From NCBI GenBank assembly GCA_033557835.1, contig JAWQRO010000276.1:1-44911 (forward strand): 44,911 nucleotides of DNA. Reading direction: 5' to 3'. Every line of letters starts with the position of its first letter. Within the stretch, counting starts at the first letter, position 1. Under the pieces are notes generated by a model. It saw only the letters and a list, made by a program, of their open reading frames with translations, did not search any database and was not told the DNA's origin. Shown piece by piece: positions 11,481 to 21,656 of the stretch. This DNA is from Helochares maculicollis. Lineage: Eukaryota; Arthropoda; Insecta; Coleoptera; Hydrophilidae. The position numbers were made by a program, and so were the translations under genes.

Positions 11481-13955
11481 GTACAGTAAAGTTCCCAACT
11501 TCAATTCAATATTATCAATATTTTGTTTTTTAATTGTTTAATTAAATTTAATTTATTGGAACGTCGATAGCCCGTGCTTCTAGGAACGAAATGCAACTTT
11601 TTTCATGACGACAAAGAAATGGCACTCGTAGTAAGCCTTACTGGTATTTAAGAGCTAAATATGAGCGGACGTAACGTACTGCAACACCCCTGTTTCAAGA
11701 AACGATTGCGAGGTTCGTGCGAACCGCTATGCTCGCCAACGGATAGACTGGCCAAAGATCTGGAAAGCCTCCGTGAAAGCTGACCGAAGAAGACAGCAAG
11801 GGAGAGTCAGTTCAGCTCTCTTTGGAAAGGACGTCAGTTAATTAGTAGAATTGATGTAACACACAGATAAATAATTGTGAACTTTGTGTAATTACTTAGT
11901 ATCATAACTAAATAACCGGCACATTTGGGCTAGATCAATAAAGAACTCTCTGTGAAAATCGTAACAATAACAAATGAACCAGTCTATGGTCGCATTGAGA
12001 GGTTAAGGGCAATACCGATATTTCGCGCTAAAATGTTCCAAGGTACGTACATTGTCAGTAGACTCCTTAAAACTTTTATTCATCTTTATACATCAATAGA
12101 ACTCATCTCCTTAGAAGCAAGCACCTCTTCTCTGGTGGGAAAGTTTAATGTCTCTCTTTTGCATCAGTTTTTGTAATTGCTCAACATTATCAGAAGGCGA
12201 CAGTGTGTTATCTTCGTCGTTTACAGATTGTATGCTGCATTTACAGGATATCGATTACTTGCCTATTTTCCTTTGCAGTGCGAAATTAACAAAACTTTGT
12301 AAAATTTTCAGTGCAAAATAGATCTTCTGCTTCAGGACTGTGAAAATACAATACTTTCATTCACTTTAGTATTGCATGTAAATTCACGTATTAATACACA
12401 TTACTAACAGTTTACACCCAAATCAAATGTTTACAGATTAGTGAGTCAGTGAATAAATCGTTTTCCCGCGCATTTTTCCATCAATTCTTATTTCGCATTC
12501 GCATACTCAGTACACGGCCATCTCTGAAACAGGCGCATATCGCCGTATAAGTACCTACACTAGGCAGAATTACGACTCGTATGATATCTACCTGTTGCAC
12601 ACGAAGGAATCAAGGAGGCGAGCCCGCCGGTCGACCGGGTCGTTGACCAAACAGAGCCAACCGGGATCTACCCACCATTCGAGAAAATACTGTCGTACCC
12701 AAGCCGCGCGCACTTGTTTATCGAATGAGCACAACACCCAACTAGATCGCGTGGCTTTTGCGAGAAATTGCAATACTAAACCATTCCGGAGATTTATTTA
12801 TGTATTAGCGAAAATGGTTTGTTTACGTTTTTCTTATGTCTTCTCTTGCGTAAAGCCACGCAGTTAACCTAATTAGAGTGCTGACATTGAATATTTCGAT
12901 TTCTTTTGTAAATTTTCAAATTTATAGTCAATCGCTTGCCGCCCCCCTCCCCCTAATATTGATTTCCCCACAGTTGCTCAACACTCTTTCATTTTCTCGT
13001 CTTTAGAGCCCTTTGAACATTCCTTAAATTGGGCATATCTATTTATCTATTATATCTATTAGTTTGTGTTTAGTTTTGTTGTCTATTTTTGGCCATGTCC
13101 ATCGAGTCGGTTCTGCAACGCATTCTTATTTAAAGTGATAATTTTCCGTTTAGATTTTATCTCCAGCGAGGATTTAATTTATTTTTATCGCTAATAGTGA
13201 TGCAGTTAATCTAATCATTTTCTCTAGTGTTTATATTTAAAACATTTTTTTTATTTTCAGTTGTGTACAACAAACTGTAACAATTATTATCGAATACACG
13301 TCACGCTTTCGTCTCCTAAACCCAAGAAACAATAGCGATGTAGTTCTCCTTTCACTATGAACGATGGAGGGAGTAAATGAAACGTTATATCGCTGTTAGC
13401 TTGGTGCAAAATCGAATTACAGGTGAAAATCAATGGTAGTACCCCAATTTTTTTCTTTAAAACAGGTTGTCTGTTTCGTTTATTTCAGATTCACTTGTAA
13501 ATCAATTTCGGTTATTTTTATACACTCCAAAGTCCTGGTTTCACCTACCGACCGTCATTTTAATGCAGATTTCGTATTTTTTTTCGTTAATATTTCATTG
13601 CAGCAATTTTCGTACCAAAATCATGGTAATTAGTTCCACGCTCAGTATATTGCCCATCTTTATGTGTAACTCTTGATATCTCCTAAAAATGAACCCCTCT
13701 TAACTTACGTTCAAGGATGGTGTAGCAGGCATCTCCGTTTTCTTTTATTCATTTTTAAAGGTAACTTCCGTTTTAGACGGCTCACATCCGGAGTACGCGC
13801 CAATAATAGGCCCAACCGATTTGTGCATCCGGATATAGCCCTCTCTCAGCTGCTAAAACATATGCCGTGGTAACGATTTTGGATTGAGCGATTGTGGGGA
13901 GTATTTTAAGCGCTTCGCCATCATACTGGTTAATTAAATGGTAGTTCAAAGGAAC
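11481..13955. other. Gene-free stretch with a GC-rich island
   Basis: No protein-coding gene was recognised. The part 11690-11960 has the look of a long-terminal-repeat 3' portion (GC-richer block, then aataaagaactctctg), but no retroviral-type coding or paired repeat was found. A GC-rich island at 12560-12775 contains a minus-strand consensus splice donor and is listed separately. Around 12930 there is a short C-rich run. Confidence 0.4.
12588..12860 (-). other. Possible upstream (non-coding) exon, minus strand
   Basis: This island is markedly richer in G+C and CpG than its surroundings. On the minus strand it ends with gtgtgcaacag followed by gtagat, a good splice-donor match at about 12588/12587. 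No TATA box or confident start was identified and no downstream coding exon lies to its left in the window. If real, it would be a first exon of a gene whose coding part lies outside. The evidence is weak. Confidence 0.2.
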
Positions 13956-13959
13956 AACT

Positions 13960-14627
13960 CTGACGTTTCACACTGGCCACAATTGCAAATTGTTTTTTAT
14001 ATGGGATCATGAAACAATGCAACCTCGAGATTTTGATGGATCTCCACGTTTTGAGTGCCCCTAAATCAATTTTTAACCATTTTTGACATGTCTGTGTGTG
14101 TGCGTGCGCGCGCATTTGAGCTGGAGCGATGAAATTTAGCATACGGTCATTATCACAAAAACTTAGATCTATATCAACTTTTGAGGCATGTAGGACTACC
14201 GGAACTACCCGTTTACCTACACAGTTTTGAAATTTTTTCAAGTAAAATAGTCTTTAAAATTAAGCTATCCAATTGAAATTTCGTGCACATCTTAATTATC
14301 ATAAAAAACTTGCAGATACAAACTATTAACATGATCGGAGCACCGGAAGTACTATTTTTATAATTTTAAAAAATTTCAATTTTAGTAGGCTTTGGAATAA
14401 AACATTTTACAAAAATGTTACAAAAATGCTAAACGTGGAAAATGTAGCAATAACAAAAGTTCCGTGTAAATTTGAAAGCCGGAAGTGAGACTTTACCGTC
14501 ATAAATTTCATTTTTTAGTTATGAATTTATGTTATAAAATTGGACCCTTCCTTCAGTTATGTCACATTTTAAAATTCAAGCCTTCGCAAAGGGTTTTTAC
14601 AAGCGTTCCATATTGCAGACTAGTGAA
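13960..14627 (-). repeat. Dispersed repeat, copy 2 (inverted)
   Basis: This is the reverse complement of copy 1 at 153-830, conserved along essentially its whole length. Examples are gactttaccgtcataaattt near 14490, gtagttc...tacccgtttacctac near 14200 and ggatctccacgttttgagtg near 14038. It contains a short (tg)n/(cg)n run at 14092-14112 absent from copy 1. No coding capacity was seen. It marks the same unclassified interspersed element. Confidence 0.75.
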
Positions 14628-15416
14628 TAGTATAAATATTTTTACACAAAAAGTTTTGTACAGTACATAAAGAAATATTAAAAATATTCCGATGATCTAC
14701 TGAAAAAAATTTATTGAATATAGACATTGAAGTATGTGTAAATTATGATTATTAAAACTTTTGCTTTCAGTTTTGAAACTCATGTAAGTGTTTGTAGTTT
14801 AATTATTATTAGTCGCATGTACTTTTATGTCGTACATATATTTATACGAGGGTGTTGAGTGAAGACACTCTAGATTTATTTTATAAATAAACAAGATTAT
14901 AAAGATTTAATTTTGTAATGCTTTGGTACCCAGCCCAGCCCATTTACCGCCAATAAAATTTTGTAAAATTATAAAACCATTTACCGTGATCATGCAACTA
15001 GAGTGTTGGTTTTCTGAAAGAAAAAAAATTTGCACAAAAATCAAAGTTTCGGTACTATCAGGCCCAGCAAAGCGCAGTATTGTGTTGTTTAACGGCTAAA
15101 AAACCCAAAACTAATGACTCCCTAATTCGAGAATAACTATATCGAAAAGTTATCATAAATCTATAAACAAACGAAATAAGAGAAGGGACGAATTCAGCTT
15201 TAAAAACAGCGAATTAAATTATAATTTAATGCCAGTAGTGTGTGAGATATGTGCATGTACACAAAAAATGGTTGTGAAAGAAGTCCATTTATCTTCCGAT
15301 AGCTTATCAGTTTATTTATGGATATTTGTTCATTTTAGAGATAATAAAATCTGCTGATTTTCTACACGCGATATAACGCAAAACTTTTTTCTCCTCCCTA
15401 TTCCACAGTAATATCC
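14628..15416. other. Intergenic, 3' flank of the LRR gene
   Basis: This is AT-rich sequence. A minus-strand polyadenylation signal for the leucine-rich-repeat gene is plausible at 15311-15316 (tttatt on the plus strand). Nothing else is recognised. Confidence 0.5.
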
Positions 15417-16439
15417 TTAACAATTCTCCTTGTCGTATACCAAGAGGGCGTTTCCTCTTTTCTCGTTGAATCGCTCTATCTTCTTCGCGCACGTGCAGTT
15501 TATGGGATTGTTAGCAAGGAGGACGCTTTGACAATTCACGAATAGCCTACTAAACATGATGAATTCGAAACAATCGAACTCATTGTGCTCCAAATTTAGA
15601 TCGAAATTTCCTATGCGGATGTTCCCGAAAATATTGGGCGGCAACTTCTTCAGCTTGTTGTGGCTTAGATCGATCATCCCAGACTCCCCGAAATTCAGGA
15701 ATGCCTTCGGTTGAACTCTTTCGATTCTGTTGTTGCTTAAATCAACGTGAAGATCTCGACTTGCTTGCAAAAAGCGCATTTCGGGTCCTAGGTGCTTAAA
15801 AACTTTCTTCTGGATCTCATCGATCCTGTTGTGGGAAAACAGAAAATGGTCCAATGATCGACAATTTTTAAACCATGATTTCCTTATCCTCGTTATGTGG
15901 TTATGAGCCAAATTTATCTGTTTCAAATGCGGCATGTTGTTGAACGCACTATTCCTTATTCTGTTTATCTTGTTGTAAGAGAGGTCTAAATGCTCAACTG
16001 TCAAGTTGGAAAAAATATTATCTTCTATTTCAGTGAGCCTATTACCAATTAATGTCAATTTTCTTAAATTGTTTGCCCCTCTAAAAGCATTTAGACCAAT
16101 ATGGTGCACATTAATGTGGTTAAGGTGCAATGTTTCCAAGTCTGGCAGGCTTAGAAATGCATCTGCAAGTTACAAATTGGTCAAGATCGCACACCTATGA
16201 GTTCACAAAATCGATAGGATAGATGGAGATTGGGTCTTACCTTGGCATAAATTGGATACAGATATTGAGACTGTGACATCTCTCAGATTTTGCAAGTTAT
16301 TGGTATTGGCAATAAAACAGTTTTGCTCGGGCAAGTATAGCAGCAACTCTGTATTCGCAACAACACTTCCATTGGTCACAACAAGCCCAACTAATAAAGT
16401 AGTCAAAAAAATACGTTCAATCCTGGCAAACATTTTCAA
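15417..16439 (-). CDS. Secreted leucine-rich-repeat protein (2 exons, 314 aa)
   Basis: The coding exons are 16439-16241 and 16162-15417, joined across a 78-bp intron (donor AAG/GTAAGA, acceptor TTGCAG; phase 1 on both sides). The N-terminus is a signal peptide (basic MKMFARIER, then hydrophobic IFLTTLLVGLVV), so the protein enters the secretory pathway. About nine leucine-rich repeats follow, of the extracellular typical form LxxLxLxxNxIxxIxxxAF (for example VEHLDLSYNKINRI and LKQINLAHNHITRI). A short cysteine-containing cap (NPINCTCAKKIERF...ENC) comes at the end. No transmembrane segment or GPI signal follows, so it is probably released or loosely matrix-bound. Such repeats mediate protein binding. 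The partner and pathway cannot be told, and I do not assign an orthologue. Confidence 0.88.
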
Positions 16440-18400
16440 CTTAATGATGTTTATAATGTTGCTAATTGAGTTGCGATTTGGGAGCCTTATCGCTGCTATG
16501 AAGAGCTCGCAGCTTGCCCAAACAACGAGAATAATTTAATCGAAAGCAATTAATAATTCTTTGAAAGGGGTAAAGGTTTTTGGAATGTTTGATAAATATG
16601 TTGATAATGTTGGTATCCTATTTGATGCGAAGTTTTTAGTCGTGTTTGCGCTACAGTTTCCCAGTCAAAAAATCCAGTTAAATTAAGCATAGTTTTCTTG
16701 TCCCAGTTTCGAACAATTCGGCAAAGTCAAAATTTTGGCCCAGACGCAAGGATTGGCCTTTGCCTTTTGGGAATTCCGCTGCACTTAATCTTGACCTTCT
16801 GGTTCACATCAAAAATGATGTTTAGCCTAAAAGCTGGCTTAGTAGGGAGTGTATAATTTGTTTTTATAAGTATATTCCTGCAAACATTTTGATATTCGTT
16901 GAAATTTCGAGATATGCTTCTAAAAAAAGTTGTCTCAGTTTTGCATGTTAAGCGTTTCTAATCTTTATAGATCTATCTATATGGTCTGTCTGGTTATCAC
17001 CGGTATAGTTAAGAGCATTATCATACATTGGCAATCAAAGGTTTTTTATTAACAGGCAGACTCTTGGCTTTCAAGACTGCCGAAATTACGGAGCTATCAG
17101 AGCAAAGCCTCGATGACACTTGCATTAGTTGTTTAAAAACACAAATATCCCAAAAAGCGTTGATGCTATAGATAAGAACATTTAGATTAAAAAATCGGCG
17201 GTTTTGAGAATTTAGTTGAGAAGACTTTCAGTTTTTGTGTCTATGACCAATTTCAGGATACTCATGGTGTGTACTTTACCACAAGCATTGGATAATAAAG
17301 TCAACAATACAATCTGCTGATTCTCTGATGCCCTATCCGAAGGCAGAAGAAGTTGTAAGGTGTCTATGCAGAAGATATATAGTGGGTGGGAAGCTTTAAT
17401 GTACTTATACAATAATAAAGACACGTGCCAAAAATTGTGTGGTACTTAATTCTATTTCATTAGTGCAACAAAACATTGCTCCTTTAAACCAAGAGAGTGA
17501 ACTTGTATATTACAAATTAGGAATTAACAAGGAGCGTGCGTTTTCAACTAGAAATTTCTCGCACGGGAAGGATCTATGAAGACCGAAACTTCGAAAAGGA
17601 CGACCCATAATTGCAATAAGACCTCCCTGCTGAAGACAAGTCAGTTTAAATACAGAATTCTATAAAGTTTAGTAAATCATGGAGTAGAGTGACAAGTAGA
17701 ATCAGTGCGACAGTTCAGCAGCGCAATGCAAAGAGTGCGTTTTTGGTTGACAGTTAGACTTGTATAAATTAAGTTTATGACAATGTAACTTTGATCTTTG
17801 GTGCATAATACATGTATCATTTTTTACAATCAGTTGCCGATGGCTTTTATCCCACGAGGTTGCACTTTTGGGGATAAATTCTGAATGACTCAGTCAGAAT
17901 TGCAAAACGCATTCTTATTTCGGATAATACCTATTAAACACGTTGTTACATGACCTATTATGTTACAGATTTGGTACAGCAACTGAGTCGTTGATAAGAA
18001 TGCTGCAGTGGACAAATTTCACGATTAATTGCCATTTCTATTTACGCTTTTACAACTCCTGGAAGCACTTTGCTGAAAGTGAAGATGCTATTGCAATCCA
18101 TTTACATAAGGAATGAGTTTGAACCATTAAAAGTGCTACACGGAGCCAACCTTGGACTTTGTTTCAAAACGCTTCGATTCCAATAAAGTCGAGTAAACAT
18201 CTCAAACGTTGCACTTGCTCGTTCGGTTAAAAAATGCTCCGTAGACGTCTTTATCTGAATTATAGTAAATAAACATTCTGTAGCACACGTTTGGTACTAC
18301 AGCAAGTGTGGAAGAATCCATAGCATACCTACCATTTAAATGCTTTTCTTTTCTCAATAAATAAAAGAGTAGGGATTAAAGAAGAGCATAACAAATTAAA
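16440..18400. other. Intergenic region
   Basis: No recognisable gene was found. A minus-strand frame at 17424-17212 (70 codons) has no known domain and no splice context. GC-richer text around 17560-17760 is unexplained and might be an old mobile-element fragment. Confidence 0.4.
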
Positions 18401-18949
18401 AGACGGTCAATTATATAAGTAGAATTTTTATTTCCAATATAGAATTATAAGTAAATTTTCATATTTTATTTACAGTAATAAAATGTCGTGCCCTTAAAAC
18501 AGAACACTTGTCAATAATATGTAATATTTATTTACAAATATAAACTGCATATTTAAACCGCATGTCGTATCCATTGCGTTTAGGTTAGCTGCACAAATCC
18601 ATAGGAGAACAAGAGTCTTTGGAATGTAATTATAACAAAATTTCTAATTTTCTACTGCGTCACGATCGTTCAATTTTGTGGTGGGGACGGCGTGTCGTCA
18701 TCCCACAGTGCTAAATAGAGGAGGTACGGTCTAAATATGCAGTACAATCACTCTTCCAAAAATGAAAAATAAAAATTAGTTAACAACTTTTCTCACTATC
18801 ACATGGTCTGGGGTAATTTCCATTACTTTTTAAAATTTATTTAAATACCATCCAACATGTATATTTATTTAAAATCATTTTAAAAAAAATCTCGCTTATT
18901 GTGCCACCAATTTTAAAATCGTATCACACTATTTCCAGTATAAATGGAT

Positions 18950-18972
18950 CAATAAATAAAAATATAAATAAT
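18950..18972 (-). promoter_or_regulatory. AU-rich element in the 3' UTR of the IER-type gene
   Basis: Read on the minus strand, this stretch contains TTATTTATA and TTATTTATT, both matching the UUAUUUA(U/A)(U/A) nonamer of mRNA-destabilising AU-rich elements. It lies about 155-180 bases past the stop codon of the immediate-early-type gene at 19127-19924. That position suits rapid mRNA turnover. In AT-rich DNA such motifs also arise by chance. Confidence 0.4.
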
Positions 18973-19126
18973 AGAGTTGTTTTTTGATAAAATTTGAATG
19001 ACACAAAATTCGTTGTTTCGTCGAGATCACGAATGGTTGGTTTGGGCCTTCTGTATTGAAACATAATTTAACTAAGTTGGCAATGTTTGTAGCATTATTT
19101 TACGTAGCACACTAGATTTTAAAAGG

Positions 19127-19924
19127 TTATACAGTCATTGCGAGAAACGGCCGCTGTTGTATCGAGTCCGTGGCGTCCTTCGCCTGAGCCGAACACAAAT
19201 CCGGCGTCGACATGCTCCTACTCAATTTTCCATCGGCCACACCGAAACTAAAGTAAGAAACTAATGACGTAATGCGGTCGATTTCCATGGCCGAGCTTGA
19301 TCCATCTTCTTGTCGCTGCTGCTCCTCCTCCTCCTGGTGGAGTTCTCGGCTTACGGTTTCCGAAAGAGACGTGGCGTCATCCAAGAAAACGGAATCGTCG
19401 CCTTCGTCGTTTTTGCTGCGTTTCGGAAGGATCGACTGCACTGCCTCTTCAGTTTCCCATTCGGTCACGGCGCGCCTCCTCTTCAAACAGGTGGAATTGC
19501 TGCGCTCCCTCAGGACACTAGACGACTTATCAAGATCGTAATAAGTCAACTCGCTGCTGGATTGATAAGAAGGAGGTTGATTTTCTTTATCTTGGGTTTC
19601 GGAGCACTTCACACAAGACGGCTGCAAGTATTCCTGAAGTTCGTTCGAAGCCTCGGGGGCTTCTTCCGGGAGGTTCATGTTGTCTACTCCAGCTTCTTCG
19701 GCGGTCAACCCTACCAGCTCTTCAGGGGCCGGCCGGGCTGGTGCTGGAGTCGGCGCTTGGTAGTGAACCATATTGTAGGCCTCTTCCATGAAAATATAGC
19801 GAGCCTTCTGGAGCACCGTGGCAACCAGGAGGTTCTTATGCAAGCTAACACCACCGCGGTGCGCTCTGGATTGAGCTATCTTCGTCAAGGAAATTCCAAT
19901 CAAACGTTGAGCTTCACTAGCCAT
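19127..19924 (-). CDS. Immediate-early response protein, IER2/IER5 family (265 aa, intronless)
   Basis: Residues 3-50 match the conserved N-terminal IER box: EAQRLIGISLTKIAQSRAHR, then GGVSLHKNLL and a KARYIF helix. In vertebrate IER2/IER5/IER5L this region contacts the PP2A B55 subunit. The middle is disordered, with a proline-alanine tract (57-67), a KEN box (KENQPP, 113-118), two basic clusters that could serve nuclear import (LKRRR at 147-151, LPKRSK at 166-171) and a Glu/Gln-rich acidic stretch (194-206). A short C-terminal hydrophobic motif, ITSLVSYFSFG (218-228), also recalls the family. It is intronless, as in vertebrate members. By family analogy it is a stimulus-induced nuclear/cytoplasmic regulator that directs PP2A to targets. 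That role in insects is inference. The gene is GC-richer than its flanks. Confidence 0.85.
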   Translation of the reverse strand: MASEAQRLIGISLTKIAQSRAHRGGVSLHKNLLVATVLQKARYIFMEEAYNMVHYQAPTPAPARPAPEELVGLTAEEAGVDNMNLPEEAPEASNELQEYLQPSCVKCSETQDKENQPPSYQSSSELTYYDLDKSSSVLRERSNSTCLKRRRAVTEWETEEAVQSILPKRSKNDEGDDSVFLDDATSLSETVSRELHQEEEEQQRQEDGSSSAMEIDRITSLVSYFSFGVADGKLSRSMSTPDLCSAQAKDATDSIQQRPFLAMTV

Positions 19925-20016
19925 TTCAACACAACAAACTCAATGAAAAAAACACCACCAAAAAGAGAGATAGAAAAAGATAACGATATCTGTCCTTTCG
20001 TACGTCACGCTACAGG

Positions 20017-20023
20017 TGAGTCA
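20017..20023. promoter_or_regulatory. AP-1 site (TGAGTCA) in the likely 5' UTR of the IER-type gene
   Basis: A perfect TGAGTCA lies about 95 bases upstream of the start codon at 19924 and downstream of the TATA box at 20115-20122. A half-CRE (tacgtcac) is 10 bases away at 20001-20008. Together with the upstream CRE this fits inducible transcription. Confidence 0.45.
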
Positions 20024-20114
20024 CTCGTAACGACAAAAACAATGCAAAACTTGGCTACCACCTCTAGCAACGACGATTTCTACTAAAATGCAGCGGTCCC
20101 GCTCATTCTACCTA

Positions 20115-20122
20115 TACTTATA
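20115..20122 (-). promoter_or_regulatory. TATA box of the IER-type gene
   Basis: On the minus strand the sequence reads TATAAGTA. It is 190 bases upstream of the ATG, so transcription would start near 20085-20090 and leave a 5' UTR of about 165 bases. It is supported by the adjacent CRE and CCAAT boxes in promoter-typical order. Confidence 0.55.
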
Positions 20123-20133
20123 GTTTCTCACTG

Positions 20134-20141
20134 TGACGTCA
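20134..20141. promoter_or_regulatory. CRE (TGACGTCA) in the IER-type promoter
   Basis: A perfect palindromic CREB/ATF site lies 12 bases upstream of the TATA box. A related TGACGCC half-site is at 20212-20218. CRE elements next to a TATA box are typical of immediate-early promoters. Confidence 0.6.
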
Positions 20142-20165
20142 CAACCTACTTTCAACGTGTTTGAG

Positions 20166-20173
20166 ACCAATCA
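20166..20173 (-). promoter_or_regulatory. Inverted CCAAT box (NF-Y type)
   Basis: The plus strand reads accaatcag, so the minus-strand promoter has CTGATTGGT, the NF-Y consensus in the inverted orientation. It is about 45 bases upstream of the TATA box, a usual distance. Confidence 0.5.
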
Positions 20174-20229
20174 GAAAACGTCCTTCTCGGACGTACCCGA
20201 ACGCGTTCGTAGGCGTCACATACCCCCCC

Positions 20230-21656
20230 TTTAAGGACTATAATCGGCTTATTTTCAACGTAATTTTGATCTTTATTAGCTTTTCTAGTAAAATGCTTAT
20301 TAAAAACCGGAAGTTGATGTCACAAAAAAATACATCTTGCGTACACACTAGAGATTTCTTTGTTTGATTAAAACTGTTGCGTTCGATTTGTACACTTTTA
20401 GATCACTTAAACACTAATTTACGCATGTGAATCATTAAATTACGCACACATAAACCGCACTCCACATTAAATTGCTACCTTTTGTGATCGATACCATTCA
20501 ATTATCTGAATTCATTGCATAATTACACATTTGTTGGTATATGCGGTACATACAAAATTATATTACATTACTAGACACTAAACCCCTTGGCGTAAAAATA
20601 TACGCGTCTTATCAGCTTTAGATGGGGCTTTTATCATTTTGATAAACACTTTATCTTGTTTAGGAAATTGATATACAAACAATAAATATTAAACTTCAGT
20701 TAACCTGCCAATTCGTAGTATAAATAATCCTAAATTGCCTCGATATAATCCTGTGTGGCAGGCAACCAACGTTACGTGTAGCCATGGCAAAACAAATAAA
20801 TACCTGAATGTTGATATGAAGTATGTATTTATAATCGCGATTTTAAGTATAACGTATAAATAATTAATTATAAAGTCAATACCTTTTTAAACGTCCATAT
20901 TAAAGAAATTCCATAACGATTTAGAGCGTTTTCTGTTAGTGTAATAATATCGCTTACTATCTATATTTCAGTGGGGCTCTTCTCAATTTCGTTTAATCTT
21001 TATTTAAGGCAGCAAAGTATCATAAGAAACGCTCTTCTAGAGACGTTCAATAACATATCCATTATTTTTTAGGGTATTAGTTAAAATCGCTTTGATTATC
21101 TTTAGGTTTCAGTGAAGAACATCGTACTGAAACCTTCCATTTAAAAATTCAACACTCATAAATATATTTATTTGCAAATGGTTTATTTTGCTATAAAGCG
21201 ATCATTCGTTTTGAAGTCTTAGGGCATATTTAAACAATCAAAATATATTCTTGCAAACATGATTTTGGCCATCACCCAACAACAAGTATTTTAGAGCAAA
21301 ATAAAGTAGTTAACGAAGGAAACTGTACTATCAAAAGCACAAAGAAATAACATACGGCGAGTAAACAATATCCTATGGTTAATATCATAAGAACGGATTC
21401 TATAAAATTTCTAAAAAGCGTTATTGAAAGTTTTAATGGATAGAAGCTTACTGATTGTTGTTAGTTTTTGAATTCATTGCTGGAACACGGTCATAACTTT
21501 GAGTACAAAATGTATTAAAACTATAAACATTAAAATATTGCAAAAAAATGCCTTACATAGTCGATTACATCTCATAACCTGAGTAGTTTTAAATAAACAT
21601 TAGAAATTCTACGATTAATTTGCTAAAAGTTATAATAGATTACTTACTAAACAGAA
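20230..21656. other. Intergenic region upstream of the IER-type gene
   Basis: AT-rich DNA lies between the IER-type promoter and the satellite-like array. No gene was recognised. Confidence 0.5.

Noticed and set aside
11690..11960. Solo LTR of a retrotransposon
   Set aside because: The GC-richer block followed by aataaa and a short tail looks LTR-like, but no TG...CA ends, target duplication, primer-binding site or second copy could be identified.
19310..20086. 258-codon plus-strand frame opposite the IER-type gene
   Set aside because: It is the antisense shadow of the GC-rich IER coding exon. The leucine run comes from the Glu/Gln-rich stretch on the other strand, and it runs through the promoter.
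20170..20215. Heat-shock elements in the IER-type promoter
   Set aside because: GAA and TTC triplets occur (GAACGCGTTC), but spacing is four bases rather than the two needed for HSF binding.
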